A stretch of DNA of 64,000 bases from Megamerina dolium (taxonomy: Eukaryota; Arthropoda; Insecta; Diptera; Megamerinidae): the NCBI GenBank assembly GCA_963854835.1, contig OY978530.1, positions 32,084,695 to 32,148,694 on the forward strand, written 5' to 3'. Below, one piece after another: positions 11,423 through 20,743 of the stretch. The notes under the pieces were generated by a model. It was not told where the DNA came from, did no database searches, and was given only the letters and a program-made list of their open reading frames with translations. Both the position numbers and the translations under genes were made by a program. Every line of letters starts with the position of its first letter. The first letter of the stretch is position 1.

Positions 11423-11899
11423 ATGAATACCCTCAGGAAGCAGACTAAACCCGCCCGTCCAGGCCGTCACGGACACCCACAACCGCCACCCGACCTAGCC
11501 CCGGTATTGCCATACCAACGGCCTGGTGAGGCACTCCCTCGTCACGAAGCGATACACAAAGCCAACACCATTGCTCTCGTACGTCGAGTAGATATCGAAA
11601 AGCAAGCACGTCAAAAACAACTAGAGCACCAACAACGACAACAGTTCATAAGGCAACAAATCCAACAACAACAACCAAAATCGGTACAAACACCATCAGC
11701 AGCAGACCCATTCGAGGGAATAATCGTAGAACCATCCCGGTCAAAGAAATTTCGGGTATTCTATATACCTTCACCGCTAGGGCGAATAACCGTGACCACC
11801 AAAAACGGGTGGGCACAATTACAACGCGGACCGGCACGAAAAATACAGAAAATAAACGCAGATGCAGAGGAAATCCCCCGCATTTTTATTGAAAATTAG
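11423..11899 (+). CDS. Extra ORF (ORF3) of the Osvaldo-like element, function unknown
   Basis: 158 residues between pol and the 3' LTR. I do not recognise the family. The first 45 residues are basic and proline-rich. About 55-90 is a Gln/Arg-rich helix likely to form a coiled coil (EKQARQKQLEHQQRQQ). The C-terminal 60 residues look like a small folded domain rich in basic and aromatic residues (FRVFYIPSPLG, GWAQLQRGPARK). There is no signal peptide or membrane segment, so it is not an envelope protein. Its position, its own start and the TATA-like motif upstream suggest a separately expressed accessory protein, perhaps RNA-binding. The frame is free of lesions, in line with the young element. 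Confidence 0.6.
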   Translation: MNTLRKQTKPARPGRHGHPQPPPDLAPVLPYQRPGEALPRHEAIHKANTIALVRRVDIEKQARQKQLEHQQRQQFIRQQIQQQQPKSVQTPSAADPFEGIIVEPSRSKKFRVFYIPSPLGRITVTTKNGWAQLQRGPARKIQKINADAEEIPRIFIEN

Positions 11900-12117
11900 T
11901 ACCACTATCATTATCATTATTATTATTAGTACCATCATTATTATTACTATTATTGAATTGTTACCATTATTATCATTATTACCAAAATCATTATCATTGC
12001 TATTACTAGTATTATTACCATCATTATTATTATTATTGAATTGTTATCATTACTATCATTACTATCACTATCATTATCATTACTATTACTATTGTCATGG
12101 CAATTATTACTATTACT
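11897..12117 (+). repeat. Degenerate trinucleotide array (ATT/ACT/ATC)
   Basis: An imperfect run of TTA, TCA and CTA triplets fills the space after ORF3. It continues on the other side of the RTE insertion (14893-14920), so it belongs to the LTR retrotransposon. Confidence 0.7.
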
Positions 12118-14892
12118 TACTTACTTACTTACTTATGTGGCCATAACAACCGAATATCGATTTAGGCCGAAAATAACATGCTTCGCCAGCCATCTCTGTT
12201 CTTCGCTAGCTGGCGCCAGTTAGAAATTCCAAGCGCCGTCAGGTTCTCCAGTACTTGGTCTTTCCACCGGAGGTTTGGTCTTCCTCTTTTGCGTCGTCCT
12301 CCAGCGGGTTCCGAATATAACACCTTCTTAGCTGGAGCGTGTTCTTCCATTCGCTCGACATGACCTAGCCAGCGCAGCCGCTGGATTTTGATACGCTTTA
12401 CTATGTCAATATCGGCATACAGCTCGTACAGCTCATGGTTGTACCTTATTCGGTACTCGCCACCAACGCAAATAGGTCCAAAGATCTTGCGTAGGACTTT
12501 TCTCTCGAAAACTCCAAGTATTCGCTCATCCGAGGTGGAAATTGTCCAGGCTTCAGCGCCATATGTTAGGACAGGCATGATGAGAGACTTGTAGAGTGTA
12601 GTTTTCGTTCTTCGAGAGAGGGCTCGACTTCTCAATTGCTTACTCAGCCCAAAGTAACACCTGTTAGCAAGAGTTATCCTACGCATGATCTCCAAGCTGA
12701 CGTCATTACTGCTGTTAATGCTGGTTCCAAGATAGACAAAGTCCCTTACTACTTCAAAAGCGTAGTTGTCAACAGTGACGTGCTGTCCAAGACGCCGGGA
12801 CTCTTTGTTTGTTGACACTAGATACTTCGTCTTGCCCTCGTTCACCGTGAGACCCATCCGACGCGACTCTCTTTCCAACTCTGAGAATGCTGCACTGACT
12901 GCTCGCGTGTTCATGCCGATTATGTCAATATCGTCGGCATACGCTAACAGCATGACACTTTTGTTGAAGATAGTGCCATTATGTCGTAGATCAGCAGCTC
13001 GTATTATTTTCTCCATAATAAGATTGAAGAAGTCGCACGATAACGAATCACCTTGTCTGAAACCCCGTTCGGTATTAAACGGTGCGGAGAGGTCCTTCCC
13101 AATTTTCACTGCACAACGGGAGTTATGCAGTGTCATTCTACAAAGTCGAATGAGCTTTGCAGGAATACCGAACTCAGACATTGTTGCGTAGAGGTAATCC
13201 CTTACCGGACTGTCGAAAGCGGCTTTATAATCAACAAATAGGTGGTGTGTGTCGATCTGTTTTTCTTGGGTCTTCTCCAGGATTTGGCGCAGTGTGAAAA
13301 TCTGGTCGATGGTGGATTTACCAGGTCTGAAGCCACACTGATAAGGTCCAATCAGGTTGCTGAGCATAGGCTTCAATCTTTCACAGAGTACGCTCGATAG
13401 AACCTTGTACGCGATGCTCAGGAGACTTATTCCACGGTAGTTGGCGCAAATTGTGGGGTCTCCTTTTTTATGTACAGGACAGAGAACACTGAGCCTCCAA
13501 TCATCAGGCATGCTTTCATCCGACCATATTCTGCTTATGAGCTGGTGCATGCGGGTGAGCAGCTCATCGCCTCCGGTCTTAAACAACTCGGCAGGCAGGC
13601 CATCAGCACCTGCAGCTTTGTTGTTCTTCAGCCTTAAAATGGCCGTTTCAACCTCGTCATAGTCGGGTGGTGGAACATCAACACCATCATCTGTAATTGG
13701 GGTTATCGGGCATTCTCCTCCACTGGCGGAATTGTTCGTAGCATCGCCATTCAGTAACGTGGAGAAGTGTTCCCTCCATAGGCTCAGTACACTCTGGACA
13801 TCCGTAACCAGATTCCCATTTCCATCACGACAAGAAGAGGCTCCGGGATTTAAACCTCCACTCAGGCGCTTGATCTTTTCAAAGAATTTTCGAGTCTCAT
13901 TCTTGTCGGTACACATCTCTATCTCCTCACACTCGCGTCTTTCCAACTCCCTCTTCTTGCGCCTGAAAAGACGTCTCTCTGCACTCCTTTTCTCTCTATA
14001 CCGCTCCTTAACAGCTCGCGTTACGCCTGCACGCAGGGTTTTTCTGTAGGCGGCGTCTTTCTCTGCGGTAGCGTCGCGACACTCCTGATCATACCACTCA
14101 TTCCTCAGAGGCCGGTAGTAACCGATTACCTCCTCGGCAGCAGTAGTCATGGAGTGGGATATATGTGTCCACCGTGCGCATGTATCATCAAGTGGGGGAG
14201 TGTTCTGCATAAGCAGATCGGATAGTCGAGTGGAAAATGCATCTGCTGTCTCTGGTGATCGCAGCTTACTGTCGTCGAGCTTTCTCTGTGTGGGATTTCT
14301 CTTGTTATTTGCGACACATAAGCGTGTGCGCACCTTAGCTGCAACAAGGTAGTGATCCGAGTCGATGTTGGCACCACGGATCGATTTCACGTCCATCACA
14401 CTGGAAGCATGCCTTCCGTCAATCAACACATGATCAATTTGGTTTCTTGTACGATGATCTGGAGACAGCCATGTCGCTTTGTGGATGTCGAGATGCTGGA
14501 ATCTGGTACCACCAATTACCATGTTTCGTGCTGCGGCGAAGTCAATCAGCCTCATTCCGTTATCGGAGGTGTTTTGGTGGAGGCTGAATTTTCCGACAGT
14601 TGGACCAAAGGTACCTTCCTTGCCCACCCTGGCATTAAAGTCGCCAAGCACGATTTTGATATCGTGGCGGGGGCAGCGGTCATAAGCTTCTTCGAGGCGC
14701 TGAAAGAAGCTCTCCTTGGTCACATTGTCCTTCTCATCCGTCGGAGCGTGGGCACATATAAGGCTGATGTTGAAAAATTTTGCCTTGATGCGGATTGTGG
14801 CCAGCCGTTCGTTCACAGGCGTGAACTGTGAAACAAGATGTCGTAGTCTCTTGCTGACCAAAAATCCACATCCTAATTCGTGCCTTTCAGCT
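12118..14892 (-). mobile_element. RTE-clade LINE, 5' truncated (copy A)
   Basis: It ends at the left in ACATAAGTAAGTAAG on the minus strand, the short-repeat tail typical of RTE elements. It lacks the first about 90 codons compared with the copy at 51268-54642, and is otherwise nearly identical. TTATTACTATTACT at 12104-12117 and 14893-14906 is a probable target duplication, though it lies in a trinucleotide repeat and is ambiguous. Confidence 0.85.
12162..14892 (-). pseudogene. RTE endonuclease-reverse transcriptase, 5'-truncated but open
   Basis: The frame is open over about 900 codons from the truncation to the stop at 12162-12164. Endonuclease: VLGDFNARVGKEG, IDHVLIDGRH, DSDHYLVAAK. RT: CANYRGISLLSIAYKVLSS, CGFRPGKSTID, FVDYKAAFD, FRQGDSLSCDFFN and LAYADDIDIIG. 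The RTE-type C-terminal region LRWLGHVERM...NLRWKDQVLE follows. The missing 5' part removes the endonuclease N terminus, so this copy cannot be autonomous. Proteins of this family are often mis-annotated as craniofacial development protein 2-like. Confidence 0.85.
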
Positions 14893-15006
14893 TTATTACT
14901 ATTACTATTATTGAATTATCATTTTTTATTACAAAAAAAAAAAAAAAAAAAGTGAAACAAAAGAGGAAATATAATTTATAAAATAAAAGGGAAAATAAAA
15001 CCCGAG

Positions 15007-15085
15007 CCGAACACAGATGGTGTCGGTGAAATAACACTGCTGATTATTATTTAATTATGCAGTGGTGTATAAGTCGGTTTCCCTC
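15007..15085 (+). promoter_or_regulatory. Second copy of the LTR stem-loop pair, upstream of the 3' LTR
   Basis: CCGAACACAGATGGTGTCGG (15007-15026) and a CACTGC/GCAGTG stem (15035-15064), followed by a block ending TCGGTTTCCCTC, parallel the pair in the LTR (7228-7293). The loops and one stem differ, while pairing is kept. Confidence 0.6.
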
Positions 15086-15163
15086 GCCTATATACATTTT
15101 GTTTGTGTGGATTCCTTTTCCCTTTTTCTTCTTTTTTTTCCCTTCCTCTTTATATATAGTTTT

Positions 15164-15241
15164 CTATCTTCGCAAGTAGGGGGAAAAACAAACCTCTATT
15201 TAAATTAGGGATAGTTTCTATCCTGGCAAGTAAGGGGGGAA
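15164..15241 (+). promoter_or_regulatory. Duplicated polypurine tract region
   Basis: CTATCTTCGCAAGTAGGGGG (starting 15164) and CTATCCTGGCAAGTAAGGGG (starting 15218) are two diverged copies. The second, ending AAGGGGGGAA, abuts the 3' LTR and should be the plus-strand primer. Confidence 0.7.
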
Positions 15242-16484
15242 TGTAACACGCGTATCCGTGTTACAAATGCCGAATATTAATATATTCGGCAACCATATTT
15301 ATATAGAAAAAAAATAAATAATAATTAGAAAATAAATAATAATAAAATAAAAAAAAAAAAAAAATAATAATAATAATAATAATATAAAAATAAAAAAAAA
15401 AAGTATTAAAAATAAACTCATGTCGCGATTCAGTATCGAACCCGTACATGTGGGCAAGGTCAGGTGCTGGGACGAACCCACGGAACACTTGCACCAAGAC
15501 ACATTTACGACTTCGATACAGATAAATGAGTTTGTATATGTGCTTGTGATTGATTCAGTTGATATAAATTAATTAATATAAATGAATTTGAATTTACATG
15601 TAATGCATGTACGTATGTATGTAATATATGTTAATTGAATAAAGACAAAAACACAAGTAAAAATAAAAGCAAACACATAGAGCAGATATGAGAATTCTCG
15701 TTTGGTTTAGCATACATTTCATAGATAATGATCATGCTGAACCAACTAAAATCGAGAAAAGCGACTTCCGTACTTGATCGGACAAGAGACATATGTACAT
15801 GTGCTTGACCAGTTGGGATCAATATCGAAGCGTCTTTCTTCAGTTGCCAATTATTTTGCAACAACGACCCGTTGGGCGAATTGTTACCAACGAGTGCTCT
15901 ATTGAAGCAGAACCATATACGGTGCGCGACAATACGAGTTCTTGCCCTAAAGTGATCCCATATACGGGAGCTTCGGGTAGTCAACTGCGAGCCTTCTGCT
16001 CTGCCAAAGTAGTCACTTTGACCACTTCAAATCCAAGAGCAACCAGCTCGAGCGCTGGTTCCTCCTGCATTCCCCTCCTTGTCTCCCTCTTACTTGCGAA
16101 GGATACGAATAGAGTAGGATAGTTTCATAAATTTGTAGCCTTAGTGGAATAATTCAATTGTAGCATATTTTTCATTAATTTGTTAATTCAATTTGCCAAT
16201 TCTTCTGTACTTTTAAGCCTCTTTTCTTTTTGTAAATACTTATTTCTTGTAAAGACAAATAAACGAAAAGAATAATAAGAGTAGGAATTGTACCGCGAGA
16301 GGTATATCATCCGAGCCGAACACTCTAGTTTTTTTTTTTTTGTTAGCTTATTTTTTTTTTTTTATTGAATCTTTCTTAAATACAAGAAACTAACAATAAT
16401 TATTCAAATCTTACAAGCTAAATAAAACTATGTGATATCCCCTACGTTCCATCACAATTTGGTGAGTCGCGAGATGTAGCAATT

Positions 16485-19133
16485 TTACAGCATATTCAGT
16501 GTGTCTTTTCTTTTTAATCGACGATGCCCCTTGCTCAGCAACAATTGCCTAGCAAGGGGATTCGGATGACTGTGTAATTTTTGAATGTAGCTTCTGCAGG
16601 ACATTGCAACTTCCTCAGAAATTGTGGATACATTTAAATCTCGATGGATGTTAACGTTCCTCATATACCAAGGCGCGTTTACAATAATTCGCAGACACTT
16701 GGATTGTATTCGCTGCAATTTTTCGATATTAGAGGGAGATGCGGTGCCCCAAAACTGAATACCATAAGTCCAGATTGGTTTCAGGATTGCTTTATATAAT
16801 AGCACTTTGTATTCAAGATTCAACTTTGATCGTTTGTGTAACAGCCACCATAACTGATTCATTTTAAGCTTGATCTGAGTTTTCTTTGCCTCTATGTGAT
16901 ATTTCCATGTCAGCCTTCTGTCGAGGTGAATACCCAAGTACTTTGTTGAGGAACATTGTGGAACTGATTGGCCATTAATTTTAAGTGGGGGACATGTATC
17001 TAGCCTTAGCGTGAAGGTTACATGTACGCTCTTTGATTCATTGACTTTTATACGCCATTTTGCTAGCCAGATTTCGAGAGAATCGACGTGAGTCTGCAGG
17101 AGTTTAGTAGCTTCTATGGGGTTAGAGCGAGAGCACAATATTGCCGTATCATCAGCAAAGGTCGATATGAATGTATAGTTATTGTTGGGCATATCTGAAG
17201 TGTATAAGAGATACAGTAAGGGACCCAAAACGCTTCCTTGAGGAACGCCAGCGTGAATATCCAATGGATTTGTTGTGTAATCCTTGTGATGTACGAGAAA
17301 TTGTCTTTTCGTGAGGTAGCTACTAAGCAATGAGGAGACATTTGCAGGCAGTAATAGTTTGAGTTTGTAAATAAGGCCATCGTGCCATACTTTATCGAAA
17401 GCTTGAGTGATATCAAGAAAGACAGCTGAGCAATACTTTTTTTCTTCAAAAGTGTTCCTTATCAGAGTTACAATGCGGTGGACTTGTTCTATTGTGCCGT
17501 GCTGTTTTCTAAATCCAAACTGATGTTGGGGAATCAGTTGGTTGAGATTAATAAATGGAGTTATATTCATGACAAGTAGCTTTTCGAATACTTTAGAAAG
17601 TAGAGGCAGGAGGCTGATAGGTCTGTACGATGCAACTTTTGTAGGGTCTTTTCCTGGTTTTGCTATCATAATAATTTTTGAAGTTTTCCAGCATTTGGGA
17701 TAGTGTTTAATACGAAGGATAGCATTGAAAATGTGCATCAGATGAATTACTGAAGCCGGAGGTAGCTCTTTTATCATTTTACCGGTAATTTTATCTGGAC
17801 CAGGTGATTTTTTTGGGTTTAAATCTTTATAAATTGCTTTGAATATGTCCTTTTTTTTAATTTTGAGCGTTATTGAGCAAGGTTGAGAGGTTAATATTGG
17901 TAATGAGGACTGTGAAGAGGGTGGATTGGGTGTAAACACACTTTTTAGGTGGTTTGCAAAAGCCAAACCCTTCTCACAGTTGCTTCTAGCCCAATTACCG
18001 TCACTCAAACGGATGGGGGAATCAGTGAGAATTGGCCGATTTGATTTTTTTGCTGATTTCCACAAAGAGTAGTCTGACGCTTCACCAGGTGTTAATTTCG
18101 CTATGTGCTCTTCTAACTCTTTGTTGTTTTTATTTTTTAAGGCTTGCTTTAACTTTCGAGTGCAGTGCTGTAGCTGTGTTTTCAGATTCGGTGATCTGAA
18201 TTCTTGCCATTGTCTTCGGAGTCTTCTTTTCTGTCTTACTAGCAATTCAATATCGGCTGGTGTGTATGAGCTATAGTTTGATTGCTTGCATACCTTTGTG
18301 CAGGTGGCTGAGCTGAGAGCTAATGAGAGCAGCTGGTTGAATTTTTCGAGTGCTGAGTCTACATCGTGTCCATTTCTTAATACAGTACTCAGAGGAAGAT
18401 GGGAATTTATATATTTCTTGAATTTTAACCAGTCTATTTTCTTTCTAACGCAATTGCTTTGGGGGCTTGGTGATTTTATAGATATTACCGTGGGTGAGTG
18501 GTCAGATGATAGATCATAATTACACTCTGTGGAGATATTTTCCATCTGCAAACCTTTGGCGACTCCAAAGTCTATGAGATCGGGTATTTTCCTCTTGTCC
18601 GTCGGCCAATATGTCGGTTGACCATTTGAAATAACATCGTAGCCGTGGTTAGTGATGATTGAACATAGTCTTTTGCCTTTTGGAGTTATTAATCGGGAGC
18701 CCCAGTGAGTGTGTTTGGCGTTGAAATCGCCAGCAACCAAGAATTTGCTACCAAGAGTTGAGAAAAATTCTTTATATTGCTGTTCGGTAATACTGTATCT
18801 TGGGGGACAGTATATCGCAGATATTACTAGGTTAGAGATGTATTCTTCCAGACATATAGATGTTGCTTGCAAGTAGACGCTACTAAAATCTTCGAGAACA
18901 TGATGTTTTATTCTGCTTTTTATCAATATGGCAGTTCCTCCACGTGCCTTACCATGCGGATGATTTGTGGTGTACAGTTTGTAATATGGTATTTGGTAGC
19001 AATTTTTGTCAGTGAAATGGGTCTCAGATATCATCATTATGTCGATTTGGCTGGATTCAAGGAATTGAATTAGCTCCAAACGGTGCTGGCTTAAGCCGTT
19101 GGCGTTCCAGTGGCATATCTTGAGACAACTCAT
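16485..19133 (-). CDS. Jockey-type ORF2: endonuclease and reverse transcriptase
   Basis: 882 residues, no internal stop. The N-terminal apurinic-type endonuclease (about 1-225) shows WNANGL, ISETHF, AGDFNAKHTHW, DLIDF and SSDHSP. The reverse transcriptase (about 440-720) shows YRPISLLPLLSKVFEKLL, FGFRKQHGTIEQ, FLDITQAFDKVW, GVPQGSVLGPLLY and FADDTAILC with catalytic DD. There is no RNase H domain, as in Jockey. Its ATG overlaps the ORF1 stop as ATGA, which suggests translation by termination-reinitiation. The protein nicks the target and primes cDNA synthesis there. All key residues are present. Confidence 0.93.
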   Translation of the reverse strand: MSCLKICHWNANGLSQHRLELIQFLESSQIDIMMISETHFTDKNCYQIPYYKLYTTNHPHGKARGGTAILIKSRIKHHVLEDFSSVYLQATSICLEEYISNLVISAIYCPPRYSITEQQYKEFFSTLGSKFLVAGDFNAKHTHWGSRLITPKGKRLCSIITNHGYDVISNGQPTYWPTDKRKIPDLIDFGVAKGLQMENISTECNYDLSSDHSPTVISIKSPSPQSNCVRKKIDWLKFKKYINSHLPLSTVLRNGHDVDSALEKFNQLLSLALSSATCTKVCKQSNYSSYTPADIELLVRQKRRLRRQWQEFRSPNLKTQLQHCTRKLKQALKNKNNKELEEHIAKLTPGEASDYSLWKSAKKSNRPILTDSPIRLSDGNWARSNCEKGLAFANHLKSVFTPNPPSSQSSLPILTSQPCSITLKIKKKDIFKAIYKDLNPKKSPGPDKITGKMIKELPPASVIHLMHIFNAILRIKHYPKCWKTSKIIMIAKPGKDPTKVASYRPISLLPLLSKVFEKLLVMNITPFINLNQLIPQHQFGFRKQHGTIEQVHRIVTLIRNTFEEKKYCSAVFLDITQAFDKVWHDGLIYKLKLLLPANVSSLLSSYLTKRQFLVHHKDYTTNPLDIHAGVPQGSVLGPLLYLLYTSDMPNNNYTFISTFADDTAILCSRSNPIEATKLLQTHVDSLEIWLAKWRIKVNESKSVHVTFTLRLDTCPPLKINGQSVPQCSSTKYLGIHLDRRLTWKYHIEAKKTQIKLKMNQLWWLLHKRSKLNLEYKVLLYKAILKPIWTYGIQFWGTASPSNIEKLQRIQSKCLRIIVNAPWYMRNVNIHRDLNVSTISEEVAMSCRSYIQKLHSHPNPLARQLLLSKGHRRLKRKDTLNML

Positions 19134-20743
19134 GGTCTGGATAGCAATGTTTGGAGTAACATCGATTGATTTTTCATCATTTCTTGCATCATTGTTTGCA
19201 TTGAGTTCATGAATTGGTTCATATTCTGAATCAATGTTTGAAGCAAATGTTCAAGGGTACTTGGCTGTTGGGTGGGCAGTGAGTGTTTCTGCTCATTATT
19301 TACATTGCTTTGTTGGTGTGGGTTTTGTTTTAACACGCTAGCGTATGAATTGGTTTGATTCTTGTTTGGGATTGCAGAGAAGAATTGTGTTGCATCAATA
19401 TTTTGTCTCTTACTTGAGTTGGCTATCTGAGTTTGCTCAACTGGTTTTAGAGGTTGATTGCTAGCGGAGAAATTTAGCTTTAGGGTTGTATATACTGGGC
19501 AACCTCTATAATTTGCGGTGTGATTACCTCCACAATTGCTGCATTTTTTTATGCTAGCATCGCCTTTAGATTTTGGGCATATGTTTGATTTATGGAGATC
19601 TCCACAAATCACACAAACAGCTGGCAGGGTACAATATGTCTTAGTATGTCCATATTCTTGGCAGTTGCTGCACTGAGGAGGTCCAGTTCTCTTATGGGGT
19701 TCTTCGATTGTGATTTTGCGATGCAATAAATATCGAATTTTATATATGGGGTGTACTTCACCTTTTTTTAGGGGTTTTGTTTCAGGCTGAAGCTCAATAC
19801 GATATAACGGTTGAGGTATATTGCTCTTGTTGAGAATGTTGAATACTGTTTTGGCTTGAAACCCTTCTTCCTGGAGGGCAAGTTTGATTTCGTTAATATC
19901 AACGTTGGGTTCGACGCCTTTGAGTACAACGATTAAGCCCTTACTACTTTTTAGCTGATATGTGTAGTAATTCTTTTTTACAGCATCAAATTCCGCTATT
20001 ACTTTGCGATAATGAGTTTCGCTGTAGATTTGCACTTTTGTTTCCTCAATTTGGCCTTTGCGAATAGGAACAACATGGAAATTCTTTGGTCCTATAAGAC
20101 TTGTAATTCTAGAAATCAACTTATCTGAGTTGCGTTCTCTCAAGAAAATGGGTGGGGGTTTGAAATTTTTCTTGGAGATAATATTTTCGTCACTTTCATC
20201 ACCTGAAAGCAGAGCGTATCTATTTTCCGAACTAATAGGGACAGTGTTCTGCTTTTGAATTTTTGTTGAATTCATTTGTTTTGAATTTTGCGGACTTCTC
20301 TTTCGCTTTACTACAGTAATATAGCGATCAATACCAGTTTGAATAGCAACTGGTTCTTTATTAGTCATCGCACTAGTTGCTTTAACTACTGGGTCATGCA
20401 CTTCAGTAGAAGTGCCGTTATTTGATTGCTTTGATGTTGTAGCTGTTGGTGTTACAGCAGGAGAAGCACATTGTACACTCCACGGTATAGAGGGAGATAG
20501 TATATCACGATAGAACAAATTATTTTTTTTGTCTGTATTTATTGTTGTTGCAAAATTTGATGAATTTTTAATATGTGCAGGCAAAAGATTTGCACTGTTA
20601 CTTTCACTTGTGCAGTGTGTATCAACTGTTTTATTTGATAATGCACTTATCGGGGGGGTTTGCGCGGGTGATTGCAAATTATTGTTTACACACACATTAA
20701 CAGGCGATTGCCGTTGCCGGAGAGGAGAGCGTTGAACACTCAT
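19130..20743 (-). CDS. Jockey-type ORF1: Gag-like nucleic acid-binding protein
   Basis: 537 residues, open. The N-terminal 200 residues are polar and low in complexity. A central domain of about 100 residues leads into three CCHC zinc knuckles (CSNCQEYGHTKTYC, CVICGDLHKSNIC, CSNCGGNHTANYRGC at about residues 355-420). The C-terminal tail is Gln/Met-rich and likely helical. Such proteins coat the LINE RNA and carry it to the nucleus. The start at 20743 is the first ATG after a T-rich 5' leader of about 110 bases. Confidence 0.9.
   Translation of the reverse strand: MSVQRSPLRQRQSPVNVCVNNNLQSPAQTPPISALSNKTVDTHCTSESNSANLLPAHIKNSSNFATTINTDKKNNLFYRDILSPSIPWSVQCASPAVTPTATTSKQSNNGTSTEVHDPVVKATSAMTNKEPVAIQTGIDRYITVVKRKRSPQNSKQMNSTKIQKQNTVPISSENRYALLSGDESDENIISKKNFKPPPIFLRERNSDKLISRITSLIGPKNFHVVPIRKGQIEETKVQIYSETHYRKVIAEFDAVKKNYYTYQLKSSKGLIVVLKGVEPNVDINEIKLALQEEGFQAKTVFNILNKSNIPQPLYRIELQPETKPLKKGEVHPIYKIRYLLHRKITIEEPHKRTGPPQCSNCQEYGHTKTYCTLPAVCVICGDLHKSNICPKSKGDASIKKCSNCGGNHTANYRGCPVYTTLKLNFSASNQPLKPVEQTQIANSSKRQNIDATQFFSAIPNKNQTNSYASVLKQNPHQQSNVNNEQKHSLPTQQPSTLEHLLQTLIQNMNQFMNSMQTMMQEMMKNQSMLLQTLLSRP

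Noticed and set aside
11862..12223. ORFs over the ATT/ACT trinucleotide array
   Set aside because: Open only because of the repeat composition (Ile/Leu/Thr/Ser runs); no gene.
12178..14831. Many ORFs of 60-160 codons opposite the RTE frames (also at 44577-47362, 51701-54585 and 61787-63943)
   Set aside because: They are antisense shadows of a GC-balanced coding frame and recur identically at every RTE copy.
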